64,000 bases of DNA. Source: Streptomyces profundus. Lineage in GTDB: Bacteria; Actinomycetota; Actinomycetes; Streptomycetales; Streptomycetaceae. Below the pieces are notes generated by a model. It made no database searches. It was not told where the DNA came from and saw only the letters and a list, made by a program, of their open reading frames with translations. How positions within the stretch are numbered: position 1 is the first letter of the stretch; every line of letters starts with the position of its first letter. The DNA lies in assembly GCF_020740535.1 (NCBI RefSeq), contig NZ_CP082362.1, forward strand, positions 3,222,501 to 3,286,500, written 5' to 3'. The translations under genes were made by a program, and so were the position numbers. Positions 48,292-57,421 of this stretch are shown piece after piece.

Positions 48292-49173
48292 ATGACACAC
48301 ACTCTGGCAACGGAACTCGGCCCCGTCGGGGTCTGGAGCATCGCGCTGAAGTCGCCCGACGGCTCCCCGCAGCCCGCGTTTCTCGACGCGGCACGGGAGT
48401 TGGAGCAGCTGGGCTATCGCGCGCTCTGGATCGGCGGCAGCCCGACGGTCCGGCAGGCCGAACCGCTGCTGGCCGCCACCTCGACCCTCCGGGTCGCCAC
48501 CGGGATCACCAGCATCTGGGGCAACGAGGCCCAGACCGAGGCCGCCGACTTCGCCGAGGTGAACGACGCCCACGACAACCGCTTCGTGCTGGGGCTCGGC
48601 GTCAGCCACGGCCCGCTCACCGAGCGGTACCACCGCCCGTACTCGTCCATGGTGGAGTACCTCACGGCCCTGGACCAGGCGCCCCGTCCCGTGCCCAGGG
48701 AGCGGCGGGTGCTGGCCGCGCTCGGGCCCAAGATGCTGGAACTCGCCCGGGACCGGGCGGCCGGCGCCCACCCGTATCTGGTCACCGTGGAGCACACCGC
48801 GCAGGCGCGCGCCACGTTGGGCGACGACGCGCTGTTGGCACCGGAGCTGAAGGTGGTGCTCGACGACGACCTCACGCGGGCGCGCGCGACGGCGCGCGGC
48901 TATCTCTCGGGCTACCTCAAGCTGCCCAACTACACCAACAACCTGCTGCGGGCGGGGTTCACCGACGAGGACTTCGTCGACGGCGGCAGCGATCGGCTGC
49001 TGGCGGAGGTCTTCGCGCTCGGCGACCAGGACACCATCCGGCAGCGCGTCGCCGACTACCTGGACGCGGGCGCCGACCATCTGGCGGTCCAGATCGTCAC
49101 GGACCGGATCGGCGCGGAGTTCCCGCTGGCCGAGTACCGTGCGCTGGCCCCGATCCTGCCGCTGAGCAGCTGA
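48292..49173 (+). CDS. LLM-class (F420-dependent) oxidoreductase
   Basis: 293 residues from the ATG at 48292. Luciferase-like TIM barrel: VGVWSIALKS at the start, ELEQLGYRALWIGGSP, ATGITSIWGNEAQTEAADFAEVN, RFVLGLGVSH and HPYLVTVEHTAQAR. The family uses F420 or FMN. Substrate unknown. Convergent with the alcohol dehydrogenase gene. Confidence 0.88.
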   Translation: MTHTLATELGPVGVWSIALKSPDGSPQPAFLDAARELEQLGYRALWIGGSPTVRQAEPLLAATSTLRVATGITSIWGNEAQTEAADFAEVNDAHDNRFVLGLGVSHGPLTERYHRPYSSMVEYLTALDQAPRPVPRERRVLAALGPKMLELARDRAAGAHPYLVTVEHTAQARATLGDDALLAPELKVVLDDDLTRARATARGYLSGYLKLPNYTNNLLRAGFTDEDFVDGGSDRLLAEVFALGDQDTIRQRVADYLDAGADHLAVQIVTDRIGAEFPLAEYRALAPILPLSS

Positions 49174-49218
49174 GTTGACGGATCGGGGGTGGGGGGCGCC
49201 GCCGCCCCCCACCCCCGA

Positions 49219-50322
49219 CTACCAGGTCAGCACCGGCTTGACGACGCGGCCGGCCAGCTGGTCGGCGACCGCCTGGTTGATGTCCTCGAAGCGGTACCTG
49301 GTGACCAACCTCTCCACCGGAAACCGCCCGTCCGCGTGGAGTTCGAGCAGTTCGGGGATGAACCGCTCCGGCACGGAGTCCCCCTCGACGCAGCCGCGCA
49401 GGCTCTTGCCGCCGTACATCAGGTCCTGGACGTCCAGCGTCAGCTCGTTCGGTCCGAGCCCCACCACCACCAGCGTCCCGCGCGCGGCCAGCGCCTTGAC
49501 GCCCTGGGCGATCACCTCGGGGTTCCCCGTGGTGTCCAGGGCATGGTCGGGGCCGCCGTCGAGCAGGCCCCGCACGGCGTCGGCCAGCTCGGTGCCCGCT
49601 TCGAGCGCGCCGGGGTCGAGCGCCAGCTCCGCGCCCAGCGCGAGGGCCAACTCCCGCCGCTCGGGGAGCAGATCCACGGCGAGGACGCGTGCGACGCCGG
49701 CCGTGCGCGCGGCCAGCAGCGCGGAGAGGCCGACGCTGCCCATGCCGAAGATCGCCAGGGTGGCTCCAGGCTCCGGACGCAGCACGTTGAGCACGGCGCC
49801 GGCGCCGGTCTGGACTCCACAGCCGAGCGGCGCGAGGGTGCCGAGGTCCGTCTCCCGGCCCACCACCACCGTGTTGTCGACGGTGGTCAGCACATGGCTG
49901 GCGAAGCTCGACTGGCCGAAGAAGGAGCCCACCAGCGGGGTGTCGCCCTGCCGGAGGGTGGTGGAGCCGTCGGGGCGGGTGCCGCCGTTGTTGAGCGCCA
50001 GCATGCCGGCGCAGTACGCGGGCCGCCCGTCCCGGCAGTTGGGGCAGGCGCCGCAGCGGCGGTAGCTGAGCAACACCCGGTCGCCGGGGGCCACGCCGCG
50101 CACCTCGCGGCCGACCTCCTCGACGACTCCGGCTCCCTCGTGGCCCAGCACCAGCGGGTTCGCCCCCTCGGGGGCCAGGGACCGCACCGCCAGATCGGTG
50201 TGGCAGAGGCCGCTGGCCGTGATCCGCACCAGGATCTCGTCCGGACGCGGGGCGTCCAGCTCGACGGTCTCCAGGGTGAACGGGTGCCGGGGCCCACGGG
50301 AGAGCACGGCGGTGATGCGCAC
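49219..50322 (-). CDS. Zinc-dependent alcohol dehydrogenase, NAD(P)-linked
   Basis: 367 residues. Catalytic zinc motif GLCHTDL and GHEGAGVVEEVG, structural zinc cysteines CGACPNCRDGRPAYC, Rossmann loop FGMGSVGLSALL and coenzyme-selecting VLAVDLLPERR. Closest to aryl-alcohol dehydrogenases of the zinc MDR superfamily. Substrate unknown. Its 205-bp upstream region is largely filled by the TTGGGG array. Confidence 0.9.
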   Translation of the reverse strand: MRITAVLSRGPRHPFTLETVELDAPRPDEILVRITASGLCHTDLAVRSLAPEGANPLVLGHEGAGVVEEVGREVRGVAPGDRVLLSYRRCGACPNCRDGRPAYCAGMLALNNGGTRPDGSTTLRQGDTPLVGSFFGQSSFASHVLTTVDNTVVVGRETDLGTLAPLGCGVQTGAGAVLNVLRPEPGATLAIFGMGSVGLSALLAARTAGVARVLAVDLLPERRELALALGAELALDPGALEAGTELADAVRGLLDGGPDHALDTTGNPEVIAQGVKALAARGTLVVVGLGPNELTLDVQDLMYGGKSLRGCVEGDSVPERFIPELLELHADGRFPVERLVTRYRFEDINQAVADQLAGRVVKPVLTW

Positions 50323-50404
50323 GTGATGGAGTTCCTTCCTCGACGGGTGGACGGTGGTGCTTGCCCTGTGGTGACGGGTGGGGGTGGGGCTGCCGTTGGG
50401 GTTG

Positions 50405-50518
50405 TTGGGGTTGGGGTTGGGGTCGCGGTTGGGGTTGGGGTTGGGGTTGGGGTTGGGGTCGCGGTTGGGGTTGGGGTCGCGGTTGGGGTTGGGGTCGCGG
50501 TTGGGGTTGGGGTTGGGG
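50405..50518. repeat. Telomere-like hexamer array (TTGGGG)
   Basis: 19 contiguous hexamers on the + strand: 15 TTGGGG and four TCGCGG variants at a regular phase; one more TTGGGG lies at 50396. It fills the space between the DUF4334 stop (10 bp away) and the upstream region of the alcohol dehydrogenase. The G-rich strand could form G-quadruplexes. Confidence 0.9.
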
Positions 50519-50527
50519 TTGCCGGGG

Positions 50528-51010
50528 TCAGCGAATCCGGTCGCGTTCGAGCAGGAAGTAGAAGTGTTCGCCCTGATCCCAGACCAGTTCGGAAGTGCCG
50601 TTCATCAAGCCCATAAGGGTCTGATCATCGACCCGCTTGAAATGATCGAGGATCGGCTGTCCGTCGTAGACCATGGCGGCCGTCACCTCGCCGCGGAACT
50701 CGACGTTCCACAGGCTTGCCTCGCCCATGCCCAACTCGACGTTCGAGAACGGTTCGTCGTTCTCGTCGAGGCAGATCAGCGGCTTGACGTCGGAGAGCGA
50801 GCGGAAGACCTTGCCGCGCCAGCGGTGCGCGACCAGCGCCTCCCTCAACCGGTGCCCGGTGGCGAAGGCGGCGCCCCGCCACTCGCCGAGTATCTCCTCG
50901 GCGCGGACGGCCGGGAGGGCCGCCCAGACCTCGTCCAGTTCGGCCGGTACCACCCCGGCCTCCCGTTTCCGCAGTTCGTGAAAGCGCGCCCTGGCCTCGT
51001 CGGGTCCCAT
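50528..51010 (-). CDS. GXWXG / DUF4334 domain protein
   Basis: 160 residues from the ATG at 51010 (MGPDEARARFHELR). N-terminal GXWXG motif region (EEILGEWRGAAF) and C-terminal DUF4334 (YDGQPILDHFKRVDDQTLMGLMNG) give the full two-domain family layout. Cytoplasmic; lipocalin-like fold suspected for the family, function unknown. Upstream of the alcohol dehydrogenase on the same strand; co-transcription is possible but the G-rich array intervenes. Confidence 0.85.
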   Translation of the reverse strand: MGPDEARARFHELRKREAGVVPAELDEVWAALPAVRAEEILGEWRGAAFATGHRLREALVAHRWRGKVFRSLSDVKPLICLDENDEPFSNVELGMGEASLWNVEFRGEVTAAMVYDGQPILDHFKRVDDQTLMGLMNGTSELVWDQGEHFYFLLERDRIR

Positions 51011-51231
51011 CCGTCCGTCCTCTCCACGGCGCCTGACTGCGACACCGATCAGGGTCAGCGACAAAGCGATCACACTCGATCGCTCGGCGCGCACCGAGCG
51101 TGTTCGCGCGTCGACGGTACGCGGGATCGGCCCCAGGGAACATGGGGCCTGCGCGCGCACAACCGGCGCGCGTGGGCCAAAGCGCGCCGGCGTGCGCCCG
51201 CATGCCCCTGGCGGGCGACATGATGGGGGAT

Positions 51232-51828
51232 ATGACCACCCTTGTGCGCCTCGCCCAGCAGCCCGAGGCCGACGCCCTCCTCGGTCGAAGCCCGCTCGCC
51301 GCTCTGGTCGGCATGTTGCTCGACCAACAGGTGCCCATGGAACGGGCGTTCACCGGCCCCTACACCATCGCCCAGCGGCTGGGCGAGAACGATCTGGACG
51401 CCCGACGGATCGCCTCCATGGACCCGGAGGAGTTCGCCGCGCTCTTCTCCGCCAAACCTGCCGTGCATCGTTTCCCCGGCTCGATGGCCAAACGCGTTCA
51501 GGAACTGTGCCGCTATCTGGTCGCGCACCATGACGGGGACGCCGGGGCGATCTGGCGGGACGCGGGGAGCGGTGCGGAGCTGTTCCGGCGCCTGCACGCC
51601 CTGCCGGGCTTCGGCCGGCAGAAGGCGCAGATCTTCCTGGCGCTGCTGGGCAAGCGGTTCGACGTGACCCCGGAGGGCTGGCGCGAGGCCGCGGGGCCCT
51701 ACGGCGAGGAGGGGTCCCACCGTTCCGTCGCCGATGTCACCGGGCCCGAATCCCTGGCCATGGTCCGGGAGTTCAAACAGCGGGCCAAGAAGGCCGCCAA
51801 GGAGTCGGCGAGCGCCCGGGAGAAGTAG
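51232..51828 (+). CDS. HhH-GPD base-excision DNA repair protein
   Basis: 198 residues from the ATG at 51232, after GGGGGA. Helix-hairpin-helix GPD glycosylase fold: LVGMLLDQQVPMERAFTGPYTIAQRL, helix-hairpin LHALPGFGRQKAQIFLALLGKRF and an aspartate-containing end. The usual iron-sulfur cysteines are absent. Matches the actinobacterial HhH-GPD family of putative glycosylases. Terminator hairpin starts 4 bp after the stop. Confidence 0.85.
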   Translation: MTTLVRLAQQPEADALLGRSPLAALVGMLLDQQVPMERAFTGPYTIAQRLGENDLDARRIASMDPEEFAALFSAKPAVHRFPGSMAKRVQELCRYLVAHHDGDAGAIWRDAGSGAELFRRLHALPGFGRQKAQIFLALLGKRFDVTPEGWREAAGPYGEEGSHRSVADVTGPESLAMVREFKQRAKKAAKESASAREK

Positions 51829-51831
51829 TCC

Positions 51832-51855
51832 GGCGGACGGGAGCGGCCGTCCGCC
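51832..51855 (+). terminator. Terminator after HhH-GPD gene
   Basis: 9-bp perfect stem, GGCGGACGG (51832-51840) with CCGTCCGCC (51847-51855). Confidence 0.65.
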
Positions 51856-52055
51856 GCGCCAGGTCGCGGCCGGTCGCCATGGGCGGTGGTGCGGTCTGCG
51901 CGGACCGGCGCGAGGGCGTGCGAGGGGGCGCGCGGAACCTCAAATTTTACTCTGAGACCGGACTCGGCTCTTTTGCGACCGGAGGCTTCGGGCATGGTAG
52001 GAGGTGACCAAGCCGACATCAGGCGGCATTCCGTCCACGCGTCCGGAGCCCGGCC

Positions 52056-52316
52056 ATGAGCAGCAACCCCCACCGCCCCGACCGTCGAGCGCCGGTGTCG
52101 TCCGGCCTGGAGATCGGCTCGATGGCCCGCGACCTCACCAGCGACCAGGTCGGCCGGGTGATGGCCCACCTCTCCGGCCGTGTCTATCTGCGCCCGCCGG
52201 GGGGCGGTCGGGAGTGGACGGCGAGCGCGGAGGATCTGCGCCCCATCAGCGCCAGCGAGTCGCTGCGCGCCCGCGTCGCCGAGGCGAACCGCCGCGCGGT
52301 GCGCGGCACCCGCTGA
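52056..52316 (+). CDS. Small hypothetical protein
   Basis: 86 residues, ATG at 52056. Hydrophilic; core SSGLEIGSMARDLTSDQVGRVMAHLSGRVYLRPPGGGREWTA looks structured and codon use is good. No motif recognised. Confidence 0.5.
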   Translation: MSSNPHRPDRRAPVSSGLEIGSMARDLTSDQVGRVMAHLSGRVYLRPPGGGREWTASAEDLRPISASESLRARVAEANRRAVRGTR

Positions 52317-53045
52317 CCCCCGCCCGCCAACGGGCGGCCCCAACGCCGCTCCGCGATCGACCGCTCCGGGATCGACCGCTCCGCGACGGACCCGGACGTC
52401 AACGGGCCTGCCGGGTGGATGTCCCACGTTCGGGCGGCACCGTCGCCCCCACCGCACGGCTGGGACGGGAGCGTTCGGCGAGGGGGCGGACGGCGACCAG
52501 TATCCCGAGGACCAGCGCGCCGAAGAGCGTCCTCCCGGCGAGCCCTGAGCCGGCGGCGAACGAGCGGGCCCGGCAGGGCGCCCGACAGCCAACGCCCGAC
52601 CGTCCGGGGGCGCGGTCCGGGCCCACTTCCGAACACCTCGGCCGCCCGGCTCAGAATCTGACGGGGTCCGCTACCTCACCGCCCCCGATACCGAATTAGC
52701 TCCACTCTCCTCGATCGTCGATCGTCGATCGTCGATCGTCGACAAGATAATCACGCGGTATCTGGTCGCGCTTTCGCCGGGGAATGCGATATCCCCGAAG
52801 GGGCGGGGCCGAACGGTGACGGTCGCGCCGGGGGCTCCCGGCTATCGCGAAGTACCCGCTGGTCACCGCCCGTTCGTCCGCCCCGCACGACAGTGACCGG
52901 CAAGTCGTCGCCTAACGGCAGGACATCACGAATTCAACCCCGGTAACACGTTCCTGCCAACATCCGCTGCGACACCCCATAGGTAAAGCAAAATCCATTA
53001 CCCTCCGGAATCGAAGATCTCGCAGATAACGGAAGGAATTCAAGG
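52317..53045. other. Intergenic stretch with short repeats and one doubtful ORF
   Basis: 729 bp. A minus-strand frame at 52399-52626 (75 residues, GTG start) contains a possible membrane helix (TLFGALVLGILVAVRPL) but no ribosome site, so I do not call it. The 7-bp repeats at 52711-52738 follow. From 52740 to 53045 the base composition is lower in GC and should contain the promoter of the secreted protein gene at 53046. Confidence 0.5.
52711..52738. repeat. Four tandem 7-bp repeats (TCGATCG)
   Basis: TCGATCG repeated four times without interruption and followed by TCGAC. Each unit contains the palindrome CGATCG. Confidence 0.9.
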
Positions 53046-53717
53046 ATGCGCTATTTCGGGGTCGCTTCCGTCACGATCGCCGCCATCGGGCTGGTTTCCG
53101 TGCTCAGCGGTACGGCGACCGCCGCTACCGCCGCGACTGAGCAGGACGCCGCGCAGTCGTGCGGCGCGATCGAGCTCTCCGGCTCCCTCCCCGCGCCCCC
53201 GGAGGGAATGTCCGTCCAGCAGACGGTCACCATCGGCGAGGACTGCGAGCCGGAGCTGGGCCCCGTCGAGTACGTCCCGGTCGAGTCGCCCGCGACCGAC
53301 CTCACCTCGACCGCCGCCGCCAGCCGCCAGATCCGCAGCTGGAGCGAGATGTACGACTGTTGCAACATCCGCATGACCGGTCTGTACTCGACCGCCGACT
53401 GGAACACCGAGGACGGTCGGATCGTCACCGCCACCACCACCGCGACCCAGGAGTGGAACCGCGAGCCGTGGAACGCCGGCTGGTCGCTGGAGTCCGCCTC
53501 CGACACCCAGGACTGCGCCGAGGACTGTTCCGTCGTCAACCACGACGCGGTCGCCGACTTCTCCTACCAGGGCATCTTCGACCCGACCGGCAACCGGTAC
53601 GCGAACACCCACCACTCCTCGATCCAACTCAACGCCGACGCCACCGCCGACTGCACGTTCGACGTCCAGCTCAAGAACACCTTCATCGGCTGGAACTGGC
53701 AGCGGGGCTGCGAGTGA
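53046..53717 (+). CDS. Secreted cysteine-containing protein of unknown function
   Basis: 223 residues, ATG at 53046, after GGAAGGAATTCAAGG. Signal peptide FGVASVTIAAIGLVSVLSGTATA, a Thr/Ala linker and a beta-rich body with six cysteines including MYDCCNIRMTG, DCAEDC and a final QRGCE. No catalytic motif. Last chromosomal-looking gene before the mobile region. Confidence 0.75.
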   Translation: MRYFGVASVTIAAIGLVSVLSGTATAATAATEQDAAQSCGAIELSGSLPAPPEGMSVQQTVTIGEDCEPELGPVEYVPVESPATDLTSTAAASRQIRSWSEMYDCCNIRMTGLYSTADWNTEDGRIVTATTTATQEWNREPWNAGWSLESASDTQDCAEDCSVVNHDAVADFSYQGIFDPTGNRYANTHHSSIQLNADATADCTFDVQLKNTFIGWNWQRGCE

Positions 53718-53880
53718 CCGAGCCGGAGACGGCACCCCGGGCCGGCACCACACCCCGCCCACCACGGCGCCCCGGCCCGGGACCTCACCTCTACGGGTGA
53801 CCCGATCCGGCGGCACGGAGGGCCTCTGCTCCAGGCACGGCGGGTGGTTGGCGTCAAACGTGGGCGTCAGCGCCCACACA

Positions 53881-53912
53881 AGAGCCCCCGTCGGCTTCCC
53901 GGCGGGGGCTCT
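53881..53912 (-). terminator. Terminator 3' of the tRNA-Arg fragment
   Basis: 10-bp perfect stem AGAGCCCCCG (53881-53890) with CGGGGGCTCT (53903-53912), just downstream of the tRNA 3' end on the minus strand. Confidence 0.65.
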
Positions 53913-53917
53913 GAGCT

Positions 53918-53960
53918 GCGCGCTCGGCAGGATTCGAACCTGCAACCTTCTGATCCGTAG
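53918..53960 (-). repeat. Attachment-site repeat A: 3' half of tRNA-Arg(ACG)
   Basis: 43 bp identical to 57422-57464. On the minus strand it reads as the anticodon stem-loop (CTACGGAT, anticodon ACG) through the T arm GGTTCGAATCC to the acceptor 3' strand of tRNA-Arg. The 5' half of the tRNA does not follow, so it is a fragment, as left when an element integrates into a tRNA gene. Similarity to the second copy continues, weaker, over about 90 bp to the left. Confidence 0.8.
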
Positions 53961-54084
53961 GACTGGGCGGGGGCCTGTATCGGGGTCCCCGTCCTCGTCA
54001 CGTTGTGGCTGCGCGTGCGCCGAACACCGCTGCGGTGTGGGGCCGTTGCCGTCACGGTTGCCGTCAACTTGGGCGACAGGCGGT

Positions 54085-54597
54085 CTACCCGAGGAGGCGG
54101 CCTGATTCCAGGTAGTGGGTCTGGCCCTTCATGAGTGCCTCGATCGCCAGGCCGACGCGCTCACGGATGCGTGGGCGCACAGCGACCACCACGTCATCAG
54201 GAGAGACGAACTCGCACGCGGACAGCTCGTGATCACGGGGGCGAAGACTCGCCGCGTCTGCGGGGCTCAACTCTCCGCCATCAAAGATCAACACAAGCTG
54301 ATCATCCCAAGGCCCATGGGGCGGGTCCCAGTCCATCGTCAGCACCCGCCGCAACTCCGGTTGAATTCCCAACTCTTCGAGCAATTCACGCCGGGCCGCT
54401 TCCGCTGGCGACTCGTTCGCCTCGGCCATACCTCCCGGAAGGTCCCAGCCTTCTTTGTAGGTCGGGTTCACCAGCAGAATGCGCCCGGCCCCATCCCGCA
54501 GAATCACGTCGGCGGCAACGCGCTTGCGAGCCTGCTTGGCGTTCCCTTCGGCAAGATGCGCCCATTCTGCGGTGCCGGGCTCAGGCTGGCCGGTCAT
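54085..54597 (-). CDS. Nudix hydrolase
   Basis: 170 residues from the ATG at 54597. Complete Nudix box GGMAEANESPAEAARRELLEELGI, with DVILRDGAGRILLV before it. Hydrolyses a nucleoside-diphosphate-linked compound; substrate unknown. It is 15 bp downstream of the broken XRE regulator gene, an arrangement that is common in Streptomyces, and lies inside the att-bounded segment. Confidence 0.9.
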   Translation of the reverse strand: MTGQPEPGTAEWAHLAEGNAKQARKRVAADVILRDGAGRILLVNPTYKEGWDLPGGMAEANESPAEAARRELLEELGIQPELRRVLTMDWDPPHGPWDDQLVLIFDGGELSPADAASLRPRDHELSACEFVSPDDVVVAVRPRIRERVGLAIEALMKGQTHYLESGRLLG

Positions 54598-54612
54598 GGA
54601 GAATTTCCTTCG

Positions 54613-55852
54613 TTATACGACGACGCGACGCCTGCAAGCAACAGGCCCCTCTGTCGGTTGATCATGGTGATGGAGTCCAAGATTTCGGCTACCGGAGGGC
54701 TCCGCCCTGAAGGGGCGCAACGTGCGGTAGAGGTCACCGAGTTGCCGGGAAATACGCAGAGATCCCAGTGTGCGGCAGGATTCGAGGAGGTCGGAAACGA
54801 CGGCGCACGCCGCGTCCAATTCGCCCATCTCCGCATGGATAGTGGCCAGCGTGATCTGGCCGAACACCCGGCTACGTGCCCTGTCTCCCGTGCGTAGGGT
54901 CACGGCTCGCTCGGCTTCCTGGGACGCTGCCGGCAACTGCCCTAGCTCCTGAAAGCAGAGGGCCGCTTCGCTGGCCAGAGATGCCGCGTCGAACTGGCTG
55001 ATCCAGGCCGACGTGGGCGCTTCGGCCCGTCGGCTTAAGGAGTCTTGAGCCGCGTCAATGACTACCGACGGCTTCCCCCAACCGTGCCAGCGCGCGGGCC
55101 TCCATCGCATGCAAACGCGCCCCCAGCATGGGAACGAACGACCCCACTTTGGCGACGTCCCGTCCCGCCCGAGCGAGGTCCCTCGCCTTTCCTGGCTCGC
55201 CTGATTGCAGGGCCAAGTGACTGAGGCTGGCGTGAATATGGGCCGTGAGAGCCGGGTCTGAACCGACGCGGGAAAGCGACAAGGCATGCTCGAAATGCTG
55301 CCCTGCCTGGATATCCTGGCCCGAGTCGTGAGCCATCCAGCCGGCCATCTCAGTGAGGGCAGATGCGGCAAAAAAGGTCTCAGGCGTGCTGCTGACGCTC
55401 TTCGTTCCGAAGATTCTCGGTGCCATCTGAGAGTTGAGATAGCGGACAACCGCTTCGTAGAGATGGCCCCCGCCCAGCTGGCGGTCCGCCACCCTGAACG
55501 AGTCCATGGCAGCCATGTCGTCGTGCTGGTCTTCGGGAGCGATCGGAAGCACCGCACCTGTGGTTGTCGGCGTCGCCCGCCGCTCGACCGGAGGCTCATC
55601 GGTCTCCCCGCGTCCGTAGGCTGCCGCATCCTCCAGGTCGCTCAGTAGCACATCGAGGACCTGGGCGAGAACGGGCAACCAGGAACCCGGGATGCGCTCT
55701 CCGCGCTCCCATCGGGACACCTCGTTGCGGGTCAGGGTCTGCACACCAGACAGGGCACAGAGCTTGCCGGCCAGCTGACGCTGGCTCAGTTTGCGCGCTC
55801 GGCGCAGCCCCGTGAGGTGTTCCCCGAACCACTGGCGCCTCGTCCGGCTCAT
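54613..55852 (-). pseudogene. XRE/TPR regulator, broken by a frameshift
   Basis: The first frame (55852 to 55055) encodes a helix-turn-helix (LRRARKLSQRQLAG, TRNEVSRWERG) and a TPR-like body, ending prematurely after LARLGEAVGSH. The rest of the family sequence (VIDAAQDSLSRRAEAPTSAWISQFDAASLASEAALCFQELG..) continues in another frame down to 54613. The shift falls at a run of five C at 55075-55079, so one base was lost or gained, or the run was misread. Originally a regulator of the downstream Nudix gene, probably. Confidence 0.85.
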
Positions 55853-56028
55853 CGCCTGGCCTCCTCTCGCTCCCCAGTCTGGCCCCTCCTGGGCCCCCTG
55901 TCTGGCTCCTCCCGGAGAACAACGACGGCGCTTCGATAAGAGACCCCAAGCGAACACGGAAATCGCGAACCCCCGCAACCGTGGTGGACGGTCCGGGGGC
56001 GTGGCCAACGCCGTAGAGGAGCGCTGAC

Positions 56029-56271
56029 ATGCCGCACTGTATCGCCAAGACCCTGGAGCACCTGTTCCGGTTGCCGCCCCCTCCCCGTGGCCGCCATCGG
56101 GCGGGCCGTGCCCCCGGGGTCGTGGTCCGGGTGGACCCGCAGACGCTGGTGCTGCCGCGGGGCGACGACGAGTTGATCCCGACCTACATGCTGACGGCTG
56201 AGGAACGGCGGCGCCGCCGTGAACGGGTGCTGGCCAGGGCTGAGTTGTCGGGAGGGGCGGTGCCATGCTGA
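56029..56271 (+). CDS. Small basic protein of an integrative element
   Basis: 80 residues, ATG at 56029 after GAGGAGCGCTGAC. Rich in Arg and Pro, ending with a basic helix AEERRRRRERVLARAEL. Overlaps the next gene by 7 bp, so coupled. Similar small genes occur beside regulators in Streptomyces elements. Function unknown. Confidence 0.65.
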   Translation: MPHCIAKTLEHLFRLPPPPRGRHRAGRAPGVVVRVDPQTLVLPRGDDELIPTYMLTAEERRRRRERVLARAELSGGAVPC

Positions 56272-56942
56272 CCGACTTCCCACATCGCCCGCCGTTGGGT
56301 GCGCTGGCCCGGCCCGATGTGGTGCCGTATATCGCTCAGTGGAGCGAGGAGCACATCAAGCAGCCCGTGGTGATCGGCCGGGCGGGTGGCATCGCGTATG
56401 CGGATGAGGTGGTTCAGGACCGGGACGGGGGTGGGGTGTTGTGGTCCCGCGTCGGTATGCGTCCCGGCCGTGGGCGGCCGGAGTTCGGCAAGGTGCACGG
56501 CCTGCGGCAACGCCGCACCATGCGCCGGCTCCTGTGTCAGGTCTGCGGTGACCCGGCCGACGAGAACGACGACGGGGTGCTGTGGCTCCTCGGTGAGGAC
56601 CCGGACGACCCGGACTCCTGGCCCGAAAAGTTGGAAACCTCCCATCCCCCGTTGTGCCTGCCCTGCGCCGCGACCTCGGTGCGGCTGTGCCCGCACCTCA
56701 GCAGGCACTATGTCGCGCTGCGGGTGCGGGACTTCCACCTCGCCGGGGTCTGGGGCGCCCTCTACCGTGCCGGCTTCCCGCTGCCCGTGCAGTCCGAAGC
56801 CGCCGGGGTCTCCTTCGACGACCCCCGGGTGCGCTGGGTCCGCGCGAGTCAACTGATCATGCGGCTCGACGCGTTCACCGTGGTGGACCTGGAGGCGGAA
56901 GTCTCCCGGAGTGCCGACACGTTGCCACGCGGGTGGCCGTAG
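56265..56942 (+). CDS. Protein with zinc-finger-like cysteines, unknown function
   Basis: 225 residues from the ATG at 56265. Central CxxC pairs, LCQVCGDPADE and LCLPCAATSVRLCPH, could hold a zinc ion in a treble-clef-like fold; the rest is mixed alpha/beta. Found widely in Streptomyces mobile elements as far as I recall, function unknown. Upstream ends of this gene and the broken XRE gene diverge around 55.9 kb, sharing a promoter region. Confidence 0.7.
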   Translation: MLTDFPHRPPLGALARPDVVPYIAQWSEEHIKQPVVIGRAGGIAYADEVVQDRDGGGVLWSRVGMRPGRGRPEFGKVHGLRQRRTMRRLLCQVCGDPADENDDGVLWLLGEDPDDPDSWPEKLETSHPPLCLPCAATSVRLCPHLSRHYVALRVRDFHLAGVWGALYRAGFPLPVQSEAAGVSFDDPRVRWVRASQLIMRLDAFTVVDLEAEVSRSADTLPRGWP

Positions 56943-57003
56943 AAGCTTTGGGCGGGAGCTGCCAGGGGGCGAGAGAGCCGGGGGCCGTAAGCTCGCGCGG
57001 CGA

Positions 57004-57330
57004 GTCGGGCACCTGCCCATCAAGCCGCAGAACCTCAACCGTTCCCTCGACGTCCTGTCCGCCCGCGGAGGCATCTCCAGGGTCCGCTTCAACGATCTGA
57101 GAACCACCTGCGCCTCACTCCTCCACGAACAGGGAGCTGACGCCCGAACGATCATGGAAGTGCTCGGCCACAGCTCGATCCGGGTCACGATGGACATCCA
57201 CACCTTCGTCCGCCTCGACGCGCAGCGGGACGCCATCGGTCGCGGGGGCGCTGCCCTCAGGGGTGACGCCAACGGCAGAAGCAACCGGGATGGGGACGAC
57301 GGAACAGCCGGGGCACTCGCTGCCGTCTGA
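57004..57330 (+). pseudogene. int: Tyrosine-recombinase (integrase) C-terminal remnant
   Basis: About 100 residues match the end of a phage-type integrase: PQNLNRSLDVLSARGG, FNDLRTTCASLLHEQGADARTIMEVLGHSSIRVTMDIH. The family motif HDLRHT appears as NDLRTT and the catalytic tyrosine (IYT) is histidine (DIHTFV). N-terminal and core domains are missing. Ends 91 bp before repeat B, the usual int-att spacing, so it belonged to the element that formed this att copy. Confidence 0.8.
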
Positions 57331-57421
57331 TCCAGGCGCGGCGGGCGGTTGGCGTCAGAGACCGCCGTCAGCGCCCATGCAAAAGGCCCCGTCGATCACT
57401 CGACAGGGCCCTTGACCTGGG

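Noticed and set aside
50396..50522. Chromosome end (telomere)
   Set aside because: Streptomyces telomeres are long palindromes with terminal proteins; this array sits between ordinary genes.
52399..52626. Minus-strand 75-residue ORF with a possible membrane helix
   Set aside because: GTG start without ribosome site, high Arg/Pro content and no support from neighbours.
53918..53960. Functional tRNA-Arg gene
   Set aside because: The 5' acceptor strand and D arm are missing; only the 3' half is present, as at 57422.
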